Shown piece after piece: positions 12,601 to 22,179 of a stretch of DNA of 64,000 bases; within the stretch, counting starts at the first letter, position 1; each line of letters begins with the position of its first letter. This stretch comes from Glandiceps talaboti (taxonomy: Eukaryota > Hemichordata > Enteropneusta > Spengelidae). The translations under genes and the position numbers were made by a program. The notes beneath the pieces are model-generated. The model saw only the letters and a program-made list of their open reading frames with translations, was not told where the DNA came from and searched no databases. Location of the stretch: the NCBI RefSeq assembly GCF_964340395.1, contig NC_135565.1, forward strand, positions 9,350,742 through 9,414,741, given 5' to 3'.

Positions 12601-15600
12601 TCTGACACTTATGGTAACCATGGCAACTCCACAAGTATACAGTAATATGAGTGAAAATTATAATCCAATGCCAAAATTGGTGAACTTCAATAAAAAACAG
12701 TTTGTTCATAGTTTCCTTCTGACTTTAATTGTCATTTTAAGTCATGTTCAAAGTATAATTATAAATTAAAGTATCACCAACATGTAACATATATACTTAC
12801 TTTTGAAACTCTTTCAAAATTCTAAACAACTAACAGTTCCTTTATAACGAGTTAAATGGTGAGAAACATAAAAATACAAAAGGATGGCCTGATGGATCTG
12901 TACCGTGTACCTGGCATCTATATACTTTAATTCTCTCTTTCATTGTGAGGTTTTTCATGTAGTCTTTTCACTGTAAAAGTGAAAGGAAATCTTTTGGCGT
13001 GTAATGAATGTAAAATAAGATATACAAATGTAATGTCCAGAGGCTTTTGTCTCTTGGCATCTATTACATAGTGTGGACAGAAGGTGTTATAGGTAATCAT
13101 AACAACTATTTAGAAACTATTCACGGATCATGTTGGGAAATGACAATGCCATGTTACAAATGTAGCAGACACACTATATGTAGTTCACGCGCGTTGTGAA
13201 CAAGTCTGCAGTGTAGCTGACACACTACATGTAGTTCACATGAGTTGTGAACAAGTCTGCAGTGTAGCTGACACACTACATGTAGTTCACATGAGTTGTG
13301 AACAAGTCTGCAGTGTAGCCGACACACTACACGGAGTTCACACGAGTTGTAAACAAGTCTGCAGTGTAGCCAATACACTACATGTAGTTCACATGAGTTG
13401 TGAACAAGTCTGCAGTGTAGCAGACACACTACACGTAGTTTACGCGAGTTGTGAACAAGTCTGCAGTGTAGCCGACACACTACACGGAGTTCACACGAGT
13501 TGTAAACAAGTCTGCAGTGTAGCAGACACACTACATGTAGTTCACGCCAGTTGTGAACAAGTCTGCAGTGTAGCAGACACACTACACGTAGTTCACATGA
13601 GTTGTGCACAAGTCTGCAGTGTAGCAGACACACTACACATAGTTCACCCGAGTTGTAAACAAGTCTGCAGTATAGCTGACACACCATACACGAGTTGTGG
13701 ATGAATTCAGATTTCACAAAATATCAACTTTGCAAGTGCAGATTTCTAAAAGTTTAAATTTCAATGTTGACACTTCCACAACATGAAATTCACACTTCTG
13801 GGAAAAAGCCATGGTGTTAAAGGGCAATATGCCACTCCCGAAAATTAAGGTACTTACATAAACGTTGGGTTCTGGAAAGCCATTTCATGATTTCACATAT
13901 TTTTATAATTTTTACACTCAACAATATTGTTCATAACAAACAACATGACTGCGTAAGAACTAAATACCAAACATGTGTATCCATAAGAAACTACCAGTTT
14001 GGTATTCTGGGAGACGATTCCTTGCAAATTCTAGTTGTTACAAACATTGAGTGTAAAAATAGCGTAATGTTTCATTCACTTTCACTCACTGATATATCAA
14101 TTTTATGAATATACAACCAGTGACAGACAAGCATTTACAAGGAAAGCATGTGTCTCAAAACATGGAAAATAAATAAATAAATAAATTTGATTAATCACGC
14201 TTGGCACTGCATGTTGGAACTAAGGAGACTAGTAGTTACATTTCTATAGTTTGATATTAACAGATTTATGGCCTCTTTATGTGTACACAGGGGTGAACAA
14301 ATCATTTTGTGAACTGGTGGTCCCCGGACCAGTGCCTTAAAAATTCCAGTGGTCCTGCTGAATGAATTAGTGGTCCCATGTGAAACATTAAATGTGACAC
14401 ATTAAATCTTACCTATGAATCTGTATATTCAGGTGACTTTTTAAAATAATTAGTAAAAGTAAAGTACTGGTCCGACGGACCAGACAAGGTAAAATTTGTG
14501 TGGTCCACCCAATAAAATCGCTAGTCCCGGACCCAGGACCAGTGGATTTGTTCACCCCTGGTACATGTCATGGCTTCATACTAAGTTTAGGGGAAAAGTG
14601 ATATTTATGATTCATATTTCCTTGAAGACCACATGTGAAGACTTATTTGGGTACAAGTGACTCATAAGCCAACTACTTGACTGGGATTTCACATTAATTA
14701 CTTCTTGTATATTGCAAAGATGTATGTATGTACTTTTGTATGTAAAACTGTGTCACTATAATAAAATAACATCTATCTATCCATCTATCTGTACATGAAA
14801 AGCCAGGGGAACTTCAAATTTGTTTGTGAATTGCAAGCTACCGAGTAAAGAGATCAATAAAACTGTTCTTATGAATTGATGAATACTAGTCTCTGTACTT
14901 CCAACATGCTGTGCAAAGTGTTATCAATCAAATGGGCCATTCCAGACTGCAAACAGGAAATTGAGAATACAGCGCCCTCACTCGAATTGGGGGTATCACT
15001 ATCATCACCTCATTGTACTGTTTCTTAAGAGCTGTGTCCCTTGGTATTCTGTAGAATTGTAAATCAGGGATGTTATTTGTATTGTTCAGACATTGAGGAA
15101 AGCAGCAGTGCTCTATGATTAACCGAGTAACCTATACCATGTATACCCCCAAGGTACACACAGACAGGAAGTAGAGCGCCACCATGTCAAATTTTGGAAA
15201 GGCCTATTCATTTGTTTACTTTCCATGTTTGTAACAAGTTCCATTATTTGTAAATGTTTGTTTGTCACTGTAGCTGCTAGACCGCAGGCTTTCTTCTCAA
15301 CACTCTGTTTCTGAAAGGTGGAATACAATCGAGGCTGTTTGGGCTGTCCTCGCCCTCACTAGGGACCTTCAGTCACCTTGACAGTGAGCAGAAAAGCCTG
15401 AGGGGTCTAGCAGCAAGGACTCGTCTGTCACTTGATATACATGACGTAACTTACCACTGCAGCAATCAGTGCGATAACTAGAGCAATTCCATCAGAAAGT
15501 TTATGAAAGGAGTCTGTTACTAATGCCATGGAGTTAGTCATATAACCAATTATCACTTCTACGACGAAGAACAGGATAATTAATACAAGCATCAGCGCAA

Positions 15601-15637
15601 TCCGCTGCGTCTTTCCGCAGCATCCTGTACCCGTCAT
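4510..15637 (-). CDS. SLC30A1-like: SLC30A1/SLC30A10-type zinc transporter, gene A (7 coding exons)
   Basis: Cation-diffusion-facilitator (ZnT) transporter, expected to export Zn2+ from cytosol in exchange for protons at the plasma membrane or a vesicle membrane. Coding exons on the minus strand: 15637-15455, 11301-11076, 10619-10371, 7742-7557, 6966-6884, 5371-5189, 4911-4510. Joined, they give 503 aa with no internal stop. All junctions have GT/AG and intron phases 0,1,1,1,0,0. Six membrane segments can be placed. Metal-site residues are H45/D49 in TM2 (FHKLSD) and H233/D237 in TM5 (HLLTD). The cytoplasmic domain contains HDFHVW and ends in a Cys-rich tail. TM2 carries His, as in ZnT1, not the Asn of vertebrate ZnT10. 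Unusually, the TM4-TM5 loop lacks the ZnT1 His-rich run and has an acidic run at residues 196-211. Gene B is the tandem paralogue about 17.6 kb upstream. The metal specificity is an inference. Confidence 0.9.
5189..5371 (-). CDS. SLC30A1-like: Gene A coding exon 6: cytoplasmic C-terminal domain
   Basis: Encodes residues 310-370 with AVHDFHVWRLEG and HGIHSTTVQPEF, the ferredoxin-like cytoplasmic domain of CDF proteins. The acceptor is atctag and the donor is CAG|gtaagt. The length is 183 bp, the same as in gene B. Confidence 0.92.
6167..6521. mobile_element. Palindromic MITE family 1, copy in gene A intron 5
   Basis: A foldback element of about 355 bp bounded by TTAA. Arms run from ttattttggatttttaattt through ggcttcctacttgaaaaatc to gtaactcaat around a centre gttattgtacgtacaataac. 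The right end is gccactttaa. Confidence 0.85.
6525..6720. mobile_element. Dispersed repeat fragment, gene A intron 5
   Basis: tatatagcgccaattccac, caaaggcgctgtacagtcaa, and ttcattccacagacgaggtgc with gcagaagaaaacgatcttcc. This wording recurs in many animal genomes in repeats that start with an (ATCA)n run. Class not determined. Confidence 0.5.
6884..6966 (-). CDS. SLC30A1-like: Gene A coding exon 5: TM6-cytoplasmic domain linker
   Basis: An 83-bp exon that is easy to miss. It encodes LRESADILLQMVPHHISVGF and a Lys-rich end, aligned with the exon 5 peptide of gene B, and is the same length to the base. The acceptor is atattttag. The donor is AAG|gtttgt, a weaker site than the others. Without it, exon 4 (phase 1) and exon 6 (phase 0) cannot be joined in frame. 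Confidence 0.85.
7557..7742 (-). CDS. SLC30A1-like: Gene A coding exon 4: TM5 and TM6
   Basis: Encodes residues 221-281. It starts with the family motif GAQLNMHGVFLHLLTD, giving H233 and D237 of the metal site, and runs through TM6. The acceptor is tttacag and the donor is CTAT|gtaagt. The 186-bp length equals gene B exon 4. Confidence 0.92.
8235..9447. mobile_element. 1.2-kb DNA element with CAGGGTTCG ends, gene A intron 3
   Basis: Ends are inverted: CAGGGTTCGTAC at the left and the complement of CAGGGTTCGCAC at the right. AAAAC flanks it on both sides (8230-8234, 9448-9452), a candidate 5-bp target duplication. ttccagg and ttttccagggg motifs cluster near both ends. No transposase is visible. 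Confidence 0.7.
9572..9631. repeat. (CA)n, 60 bp
   Basis: Thirty uninterrupted CA units in gene A intron 3. Confidence 0.98.
10145..10345. mobile_element. Foldback MITE family 2, right half with upstream flank
   Basis: Shares gctgtgttcaaaatatgagt, gccattactttcccc and the right arm ccttggctgaacgaagaaaa with 17870-18121. The left arm is missing. Confidence 0.65.
10371..10619 (-). CDS. SLC30A1-like: Gene A coding exon 3: cytosolic TM4-TM5 loop, acidic and His-poor
   Basis: Encodes residues 138-219. The acceptor is ctttttag and the donor is GTTT|gtaagt, phase 1 on both sides, as in gene B exon 3. The loop carries CDC followed by an acidic run around DDEDEIEDEND. It has only two histidines, against seventeen in gene B. 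A degraded MITE ends about 20 bp upstream of the acceptor. Confidence 0.88.
10636..10943. mobile_element. Palindromic MITE family 1, truncated copy in gene A intron 2
   Basis: Same family (ggcttccttcttgaaatatc, gagttacaaacaaggactt, ctcatccatatggcc). The left 30-40 bp are missing. The copy begins about 17 bp from the exon 3 acceptor and makes up most of the 456-bp intron. Confidence 0.78.
11076..11301 (-). CDS. SLC30A1-like: Gene A coding exon 2: TM3 and TM4
   Basis: Encodes residues 62-136 plus one base of G137. It contains the family signature NTYGWIRAEILG, followed by TM3 and TM4. The acceptor is ttctag and the donor is ATTG|gtaagt (phase 1). The exon contains no ORF long enough to stand out by length alone; it was found by protein similarity to gene B exon 2. 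A 135-bp tandem duplication starts immediately outside the acceptor. Confidence 0.9.
11302..11780. repeat. caatgattcattgaatgaa repeats next to gene A exon 2
   Basis: A 135-bp block starting agaattgaaatggaaatata is present at 11304 and again at 11439. It is followed by diverged 40-45 bp units. The first block abuts the exon 2 acceptor; the second copy has lost the AG. Confidence 0.85.
11826..11925. repeat. (GAAT/GGAT)n microsatellite
   Basis: Alternating gaatgaatgaatg and gatggatg runs in gene A intron 1. Confidence 0.93.
11937..12195. mobile_element. MITE family 3, inverted partial copy in gene A intron 1
   Basis: gagaaaacactgcaagtatg, ggaatggggttct, then the leader in reverse (gatcacaccctcatttgcat, aaataccactagtaagcaat). 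Confidence 0.6.
13153..13706. repeat. 51-bp minisatellite, about 11 copies, gene A intron 1
   Basis: The unit runs from gtctgcagtgtagc through gacacactacatgtag to ttcacatgagttgtgaacaa. The period 51 is a multiple of 3, so both strands stay open by chance of period. Each unit holds two short hairpins (gttcac/gtgaac and tgtag/ctaca). Confidence 0.95.
14288..14560. mobile_element. 273-bp MITE with CAGGGGTGAACAAATC ends, gene A intron 1
   Basis: CAGGGGTGAACAAATC at the left and GATTTGTTCACCCCTG at the right are inverted. gtggtcc/ggacca motifs occur between them. The CAG ends resemble hAT elements, but flanking 8-mers are not identical, so no clean target duplication was found. Confidence 0.72.
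15455..15637 (-). CDS. SLC30A1-like: Gene A coding exon 1: start, TM1 and TM2
   Basis: Encodes residues 1-61 from the ATG at 15637. It includes TM1 (about 13-33) and TM2 with DSFHKLSD, which supplies H45 and D49 of the membrane metal site. A lysine follows the His where ZnT1 proteins and gene B have Met. The donor is GTG|gtaagt, phase 0. No convincing acceptor could be fixed just upstream, so any non-coding 5' exon is unplaced. Confidence 0.9.
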
Positions 15638-15799
15638 TGTTGATTCTAGTTCTAACCGTGTACTATCTACCTACACTTGATAAGAATGTAACTGTCTCTG
15701 ATCCTGGTAGAATATTTTAGTCACGGTTATTTCATATGTTACAAAACCAAGGGTCTTGGGTCTTGGTGAAATTACAGTCACACTTAAAAATGGAAGACA

Positions 15800-15905
15800 G
15801 GTCTGCTCTGGTAGAAAATGGAACAGTGTCTTATTCTGGTAGAAAATGGAACAGTTTCTTATCCTGGTAGAAAATGGAAGTGTCTTATCCTGGTAGAATC
15901 GTTGC
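15800..15905. repeat. About 32-bp repeats upstream of gene A
   Basis: Four copies of ctggtagaaaatggaacagt with gtcttatc linkers, 160-270 bp upstream of the gene A ATG. Confidence 0.75.
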
Positions 15906-16724
15906 AGTTATAGCTTCACTTCTGGAGAAACAAAATGTCTCTTGATGATAAACAGATAGTCTCTCACTCTGATATACTGATCACCATTACTTCACTTTTT
16001 CACAAAAATACAAAATATTGCTGGAGAATAAACAATGAGTTTCTGTTTTCGGTAAAATACTCGGTTAATTTCCTCGATGTGCATGGAAAGTCTGTTTTCC
16101 TTGTAGAATACTTTGGTTGACTTCCTTTGACAACAATAGAAGAACGTCACCACTCCCTCCGTCACCTCAGCCCTGAATGCCATACAAGTATGCCAATATC
16201 AATAGACATGATTTACATATCAATGCACACAATTTGCATATTGACATTCATTATTTGCATATCTGTGTCATGATGTACTTGTACGATTTCAACCCTGGAA
16301 AAAGAATATAAAAGTCATGAAGTTACTTAGAGCATAAGCATTTTAATCTGGAATTTTAAAAAAGCAGTGACAACATCTTTGAGAACGATTCATGATTGTA
16401 TGAGTAGCTACATTTTATGTTTAATATGGACCCAATGTAAAAACAAGTCATTTCACATACTTCCTTGATTGTAATGATTCAATTCAAAAGAGGACATGAA
16501 AGTTCACTCGTAAAGCTAAGCTGTATCTTGACCTGTTTTCACACCTCACTGCATTTTTACAATTTCTTATAAAAGTGAATGACCACCTGGCCTATATTCA
16601 AAGACAAATGCTTATGTATACTATTCAAGTACGGAATACGCTACCACATAAGTACACAACACATACAACCTACATTTATTTCTACATGGGAGAATATTGG
16701 TACTTAATATCTGCCTTACAACAC

Positions 16725-16960
16725 TATACCAGAACCCCATGACATGCAAGTACATGCGTGGAATACTTGAGGTATTTGCACAAGTGCTTACACTGTGTTT
16801 TCTACAGGCCATACACGAGTGTAGCAAGGGAAAGTGCAGCAATGAGAAAGCAAAAAGCAGTTTCTATATGAAGTGCAAGTACATGTGTGGCATATACTTA
16901 TACTTGGGGGTATTTGCTCGAGTGCTTGCAACTTGTTTTACACAAGTGTACTGAGAGAAA
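16725..16960. mobile_element. MITE family 3, partial doubled copy
   Basis: accagaaccccatgacatgc, gaggtatttgcacaagtgct and tgttttctacaggcc match the family arm. A second similar stretch follows at about 16868-16950. Confidence 0.5.
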
Positions 16961-17975
16961 GTGCAAACACAGTTTCTATTATACATTGTAGTAAGAAAAT
17001 TATTGATAACTAACGAGTTCACAATCTTTGGTGGGATTCACTGCTGCAGCCATTGATATGCAAAGTTTGGGAATCTTGCATACTGGTACTTATGCATCTA
17101 ACAGATGACAGCTAGAGGGTGTTAAGAAAAGAGAGAAATTTGAGAACAATAGACATCCTATTTGTCTTAAAAAATACAACTCTGCAAGATATTTACTTTA
17201 TGCTTTTGAAAAAGGAGCACTCTTTCAACCAGATGGAATACATATTATAGAATTCTCCAATTGCTAATGATATGCTTTTATATCCTTATATGATTTACAC
17301 TATATATATCATACATCTGTGTTCCTTTGACTTTAGAAATTTTCTTGACTATTTTTGAGATTATACTTTGCGAAAGCTTCCAGTACAGATCTTATGTAAT
17401 GGGTTATTGTGCATGAACTATGCTTGCCCTTTGAAAGCAAGCCAAGTTCATGAACAATGCTCTTGGGGATTAGTGTATGTAAACAGCATTCAATTTGCAC
17501 CTTTGTGGTGTCCACAGAGCATCTCATTAACTGTGCATCAAGTTAACAATGCATCAGCATCTCATTATAAACATAGCATCTATTGGCATCTCAATAGCAG
17601 AGTACATGATTATTACTAAGTCACAATGGATGTATGCATAAAGTGCTGTTTATTTTGTATCAGAGATGCAAGCATTGTTCGATGCTGATGCTTTGATGAT
17701 GCAACAACAACAGCCATCAATGCATTGATAGCACCCCAACTGTGCAAGAATGATCCGTTTGTGATGTGTGTACTCAGGTGATGTTTTATGTGGGCTGAAC
17801 TTAGTTGAACAAAAGATATAGAATATATACTCTGGTCTTTGTCATGATAATATGCGTCTATGTCATAACAACACATCATTGGTTGTGCTGTGTTCGAAAT
17901 ATGAGTCAAACACTAAAAATTGCCATTACTTTCCCCTATTTTTAAAAAAATTACTGCCACTGGTACAATTATAGT

Positions 17976-18121
17976 ATTCCCCGATATTTTTCTTCATTCA
18001 GCCAGAAAATACTCATGGTCTTAGGGTTGCCACTACAACAAGTCGAGCCACTGTAGTGACAAGGGCCCCTTAGGTCACTCATATTTTCCTTGGCTGAATG
18101 AAGAAAAATTTGGGGGATAAT
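17976..18121. mobile_element. Foldback MITE family 2, full copy
   Basis: The left arm ccccgatatttttcttcatt and right arm aatgaagaaaaatttggggg are inverted. They continue into cagcca..aaaatactcatg and its partner. Related partial copies are at about 10263-10345 and 38396-38560. Confidence 0.8.
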
Positions 18122-18129
18122 ATTTAATT

Positions 18130-20815
18130 GCACACAGGGCCAGTGTGCATTGTATACTTGATAAATAATATTACTACACACACATATATATATTGTATTG
18201 CCAGGTAATATTATTGCTGTTGCCAGGTAACAAAACATATGACTCAGGAACAATACCAAAGGTGCTTGATAGCAGGTGTGTTAGATCTCACCACGAGTTA
18301 GTGGTCTGAGGTTAGATCCAGAGGTCAAATACTCACTGGATTACTCAGCTACATAGATTCAAAGGAATGTGTGATATTGGTTTAGGCAATTGTTTAAAGG
18401 TATGACTGCCTGGGCCTGGGACCCTATTTTGCATATGGCTGACTGTATGTTTGGAGGGGGAGAACTTGTGCATGTACATTATCATCAAGAGCCATGTCAA
18501 GTCCAGTCTGTGATTGCCTCTGTCACATGACTATTTCAATTGATATCAAACAGACAAGAGATAAGGTGAATTCTTATCTAAATTGACATTGTGTCTGTGG
18601 TTCTATGCAAACAGTGCTGATGTAAGTCAGCTGATACATTATAACAACTCTTGCCCAACTTCTTTAGTGTTTCCTAAACAATGGTTCAAATACTGCAGCC
18701 AAGATAACACTGAAATTGTCCAGTCATGACACTCAAATGGTTAGAATGTCTGGCTTGGAATATTTGCAGGTTGCAGATTCGAGACTAGACGCTCTTACAG
18801 CCTCAGGAGTTTTGGTAACAGAAATGGCTGTTTTTTTATGTATTGACAACTACTGTATAATTGTATTTGAATATCCTTGCACCCACTGCTTGTACTATGC
18901 ACTCTCATCGATTACATAGTGCTATAACCAGTTGTTGATATGTTTACTGCGATGCTCTGTGTTCTTGAAACTGTCACAATAACATGAAGCATAACAGTTA
19001 CACGTCAACAAATGGTTACCCCTATGTAAATAATGATGGTACACAGTACAAGGATATTTGAGTCCCATTATTCGGTAGATATCCATACATTATCTAAACA
19101 ATTGTCTAACTGTAGAGCCATGGCAATGGACAATACATCGTTTCAGGAATTTTCAAAATACACACAATAACAAATAAAAAATGGACTTCAAAAACAAGTG
19201 ACTATAAGATGATATGAATCACATCAAGTGACTGTAGAACACTGATAATACTGATGTTATTTTGACAAATAATATACAGTTTTTTTGAAAAGATTGGTGA
19301 ACCCCCACTAACAGAAAGGGAACAAGGGGTAAACGTTCTGCATATATATAGTTTTCTATACAAGCCATGATCTACTTGGAAACCTCAGTAAAATTACTGG
19401 CAAACCCTGGTACATTTTACCTGCTCTGCCCTTTAGCAAAAACAGTTATAGAGCTTCTCAGTTTTGTACATGTACTATATATAAATCATTCCGGATGAAA
19501 AACCTTTCTGCATGCAATTTCTGAAAGCAATATCCGTAATACCATATAAGTTTGATATTGACTGTCAACCGACCACTTTAGGCATTAACACGCACTCAAC
19601 GTATTACGTGGACGACGATGACGATCTGACTTTTAGAGGCTGTTTAATATAGTCTGTGTTCAAACTTGTACAGTTATTCTCTGACCGTAATGTAAAGCAA
19701 ACGTATAACTTAGGACAATTCTTGAGACATACAGGAAATTTAAGAATCATGTAAGGTGTTATTTGCAATATATATATTTTTTTTTTCATTCTCCATATAT
19801 TTTCCTGTGTACAGTCATGTAAATTTTTCTTGTTTTTTGTATGTTACTGATGAGTAGTAATGCTCAAGCTGAATAAATAATAATAAAAAAATAGTATCAG
19901 AATTTACATATTACCTATATAATACAATTTTAAAACATTAGCAAAAGCTTTAAGTATTTCTAAGTTTTAAAATCCAACTACTTAGATGCCAACAATGATA
20001 ATTTGCAGAGAGTTTAAAGGTTCATATTATATTAGATTAGATTAGATTAGATTAGAATTAACCCTGGGTGAGAAAAAAGAAATTGTCTGGCATACCAGTT
20101 ATGTAAAACTTTGTCCCTGAATAAAAAGACATATCCTATTTCATTTCTATACCTTTACTGATAAGGTACTTCAAAGTCCAAGAGCATAGGATTCAATTGT
20201 TATCATTAACATTAGAGATATACATATATTATTCTGATAACTGGACTGACTTGGGTTTACTTTAGATATAGACACAAAGTGAAACTATTGTTAGAAACTG
20301 TTGTTACAACATGTCGATACAACATATTGATACAACAGTGATAAACACTTGTGTAGGTTGTCTTAGTTAAACTATTGTCTCAGAAGGGCAGCCCTCTGAA
20401 AACTAGTTCCATAAACTTGTCAATTGCAGTGTCCTGTTTTGGGACTGCCAATGTTTACTATCTTAAGAACATGATTAAATGCACACAACAGAGGACCCAT
20501 TATCACCCACTAAAAAGGGCCACTTGTGTAATCTACCACTTTGAACAATAATAGTTTTAGCTTGTGTCTATCATAATAAAATAAAGCTTGATACTACCAG
20601 AGTGATAATTACTTTACACCCGATTTGGTCGCACTAGTTTGTTTATTGTTTGCTGATGGTGTTGCCTTATTTTCAGACAGCATTGTAGTTTGGATCTTCA
20701 GAGATTGTTAAAGTATAAAATGTGTGTATATGTATCTCACACAAAAGTTGTCGTCTTTAAAATCAGGAGACGATATATTTTCACAGAAGGAGAAGTGGGT
20801 TTTTAATGGCAAAAT
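18130..20815. other. Intergenic, AT-rich
   Basis: Apart from the possible SINE at 18716 and a short (ATTAG)n at 20030, no supported feature. Confidence 0.4.
18716..18800 (+). mobile_element. Possible tRNA-derived SINE head
   Basis: aaatggttagaatgtctggc resembles a pol III A box, and ggttgcagattcgagactag resembles a B box, 35-40 bp apart. There is no cloverleaf, so this is not an intact tRNA gene. Confidence 0.4.
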
Positions 20816-20819
20816 GCTT

Positions 20820-22170
20820 GAAGTGGTCTCTTACCAGAAATACTTTGAAATTTTACTGTCATGTACACTGAAGTGGGTGTAGAGCCACTAAATTCCTTGC
20901 ACAGCAGGACAGAAAAAAGTGTTTTGCTACAATAAAGAAATTGGGGAAAATCAAGCCACTACCTTATAACATTTTTTTTTCCAAAATGTTTGATTCTATG
21001 CTCTTATCTATTTTAATTTACGGTTCTGAGGTTTGGGGATTCCAATCCTTTGTATTGCTCAAACGAATTCAGTACCTAAGTTGCATGTAGAATGTTTTTA
21101 GGATTTTCAACAGTGTACCAAATGGTGCCATTCTAAGAGAATGTGGCAGATACCTTATTTTCTCACTTACTGCAAAAAAAAAAGTGTATTAAATAGTGGG
21201 TTAGACTACAGGTACCCCAGAAAGTGTTATGACATGATATACCGCTACTAAATACTGAAAATTCAAATGTAAATTCTAGATGTATTCGGGTGACTGACAT
21301 TAAAGTGGCCATATGGATGAGAATCTGGTATTTATTTTGGATTTTTATTTGATAAAACAGCTTCACTATGTTTTTCTACTTGAAAAAATAATGTGAAATA
21401 ACATATACCAAGTCCAAATAAACTGCAAAACATTTAACAATGTATAGTATAAAATGTACGTACAATAACAAACATTTTATAAATTGTTTAATATTTTGCC
21501 GTTTATTGAGTTATGAACATAGACTTGGTATATGTTATTTCACATTATTTTTTCAATTAGAAAAACATAGTGAAGCTGTTTAATCAAATAAAAATCCAAA
21601 ATAAATACCAAATTCTCATCCATATGGCCACTTTAAAAGTTGACTGTTCCTGTGTAACTTGCCAAATGTCTGGCAATACAGGAAACAGATGATGTACAAA
21701 ATTTTGTGGATGTTTTTGTTAATATATTTAAATCATATTGATTAACTTTACAGTATGGTGTACTAAAATTTCAGTATTAGATAAATTAGATACATATAGA
21801 AATTTTAAGTCCTTGTTTCAACCAGAAAAATATGTGACAACGGTAAGAATTGCTAGTCATAGGACAATGCTAGCACGTTTTAGATGTTCGTTTCATTGTT
21901 TGTATATAGAGACAGGAAGAAGACAGTGTATTGATAGAGTTGAATGTATTTGAGTACTTTTCGATTCAAATGAAATCAAGGACGATTTCCTATTGAAATG
22001 TGACTTTTTTGTAAACCTTAGGTCAAAATACATCCTGCAATATTTTTATGAGCTGCCATCCTTTGAAAACTTTACTGAACTGTTATCATCTGATCAATCA
22101 CCTGAATTACAGAGACTTGCAGCCTTTATTTATCACGCTTTAAAAATCAGGTCAGATGAAAATAATTGAA
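20820..22170 (+). pseudogene. Dead LINE C-terminal region, split by a MITE
   Basis: Plus-strand pieces include LLSILIYGSEVWGFQSFVLL, LDYRYPRKCYDMIYRY and KTRFRCS-like blocks (RFRCSFHCLYIETGRRQCID). They end with LQYFYELPSFENFTELLSS. Order and content match the region after the reverse transcriptase in common invertebrate LINEs. Stops and frameshifts are frequent. A palindromic MITE (21300-21636) has inserted between two parts. Confidence 0.75.
21300..21636. mobile_element. Palindromic MITE family 1, full copy inside a LINE
   Basis: Begins TTAAAGTGGCCATATGGATG and ends CATATGGCCACTTTAA, so the arms are almost perfectly inverted. The centre is aatgtacgtacaataac. It interrupts dead LINE coding sequence, so it moved after the LINE did. 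Confidence 0.9.
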
Positions 22171-22179
22171 TAGAACTTG

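Larger units (their letters stand above)
15640..17850. other. Gene A upstream region
   Basis: Non-coding apart from the short repeats at 15800 and the MITE family 3 piece. It probably contains the gene A promoter, but no TATA box or conserved site can be assigned. Confidence 0.4.

Noticed and set aside
13154-13717. Cys/His-containing repeat proteins on both strands
   Set aside because: Period 51 keeps both strands open. The regular Cys/His spacing comes from the DNA repeat.
14280-14568. 8-bp target duplication at the CAGGGGTG element
   Set aside because: Flanks TGTGTACA and GTACATGT are not identical, so only the inverted ends are claimed.
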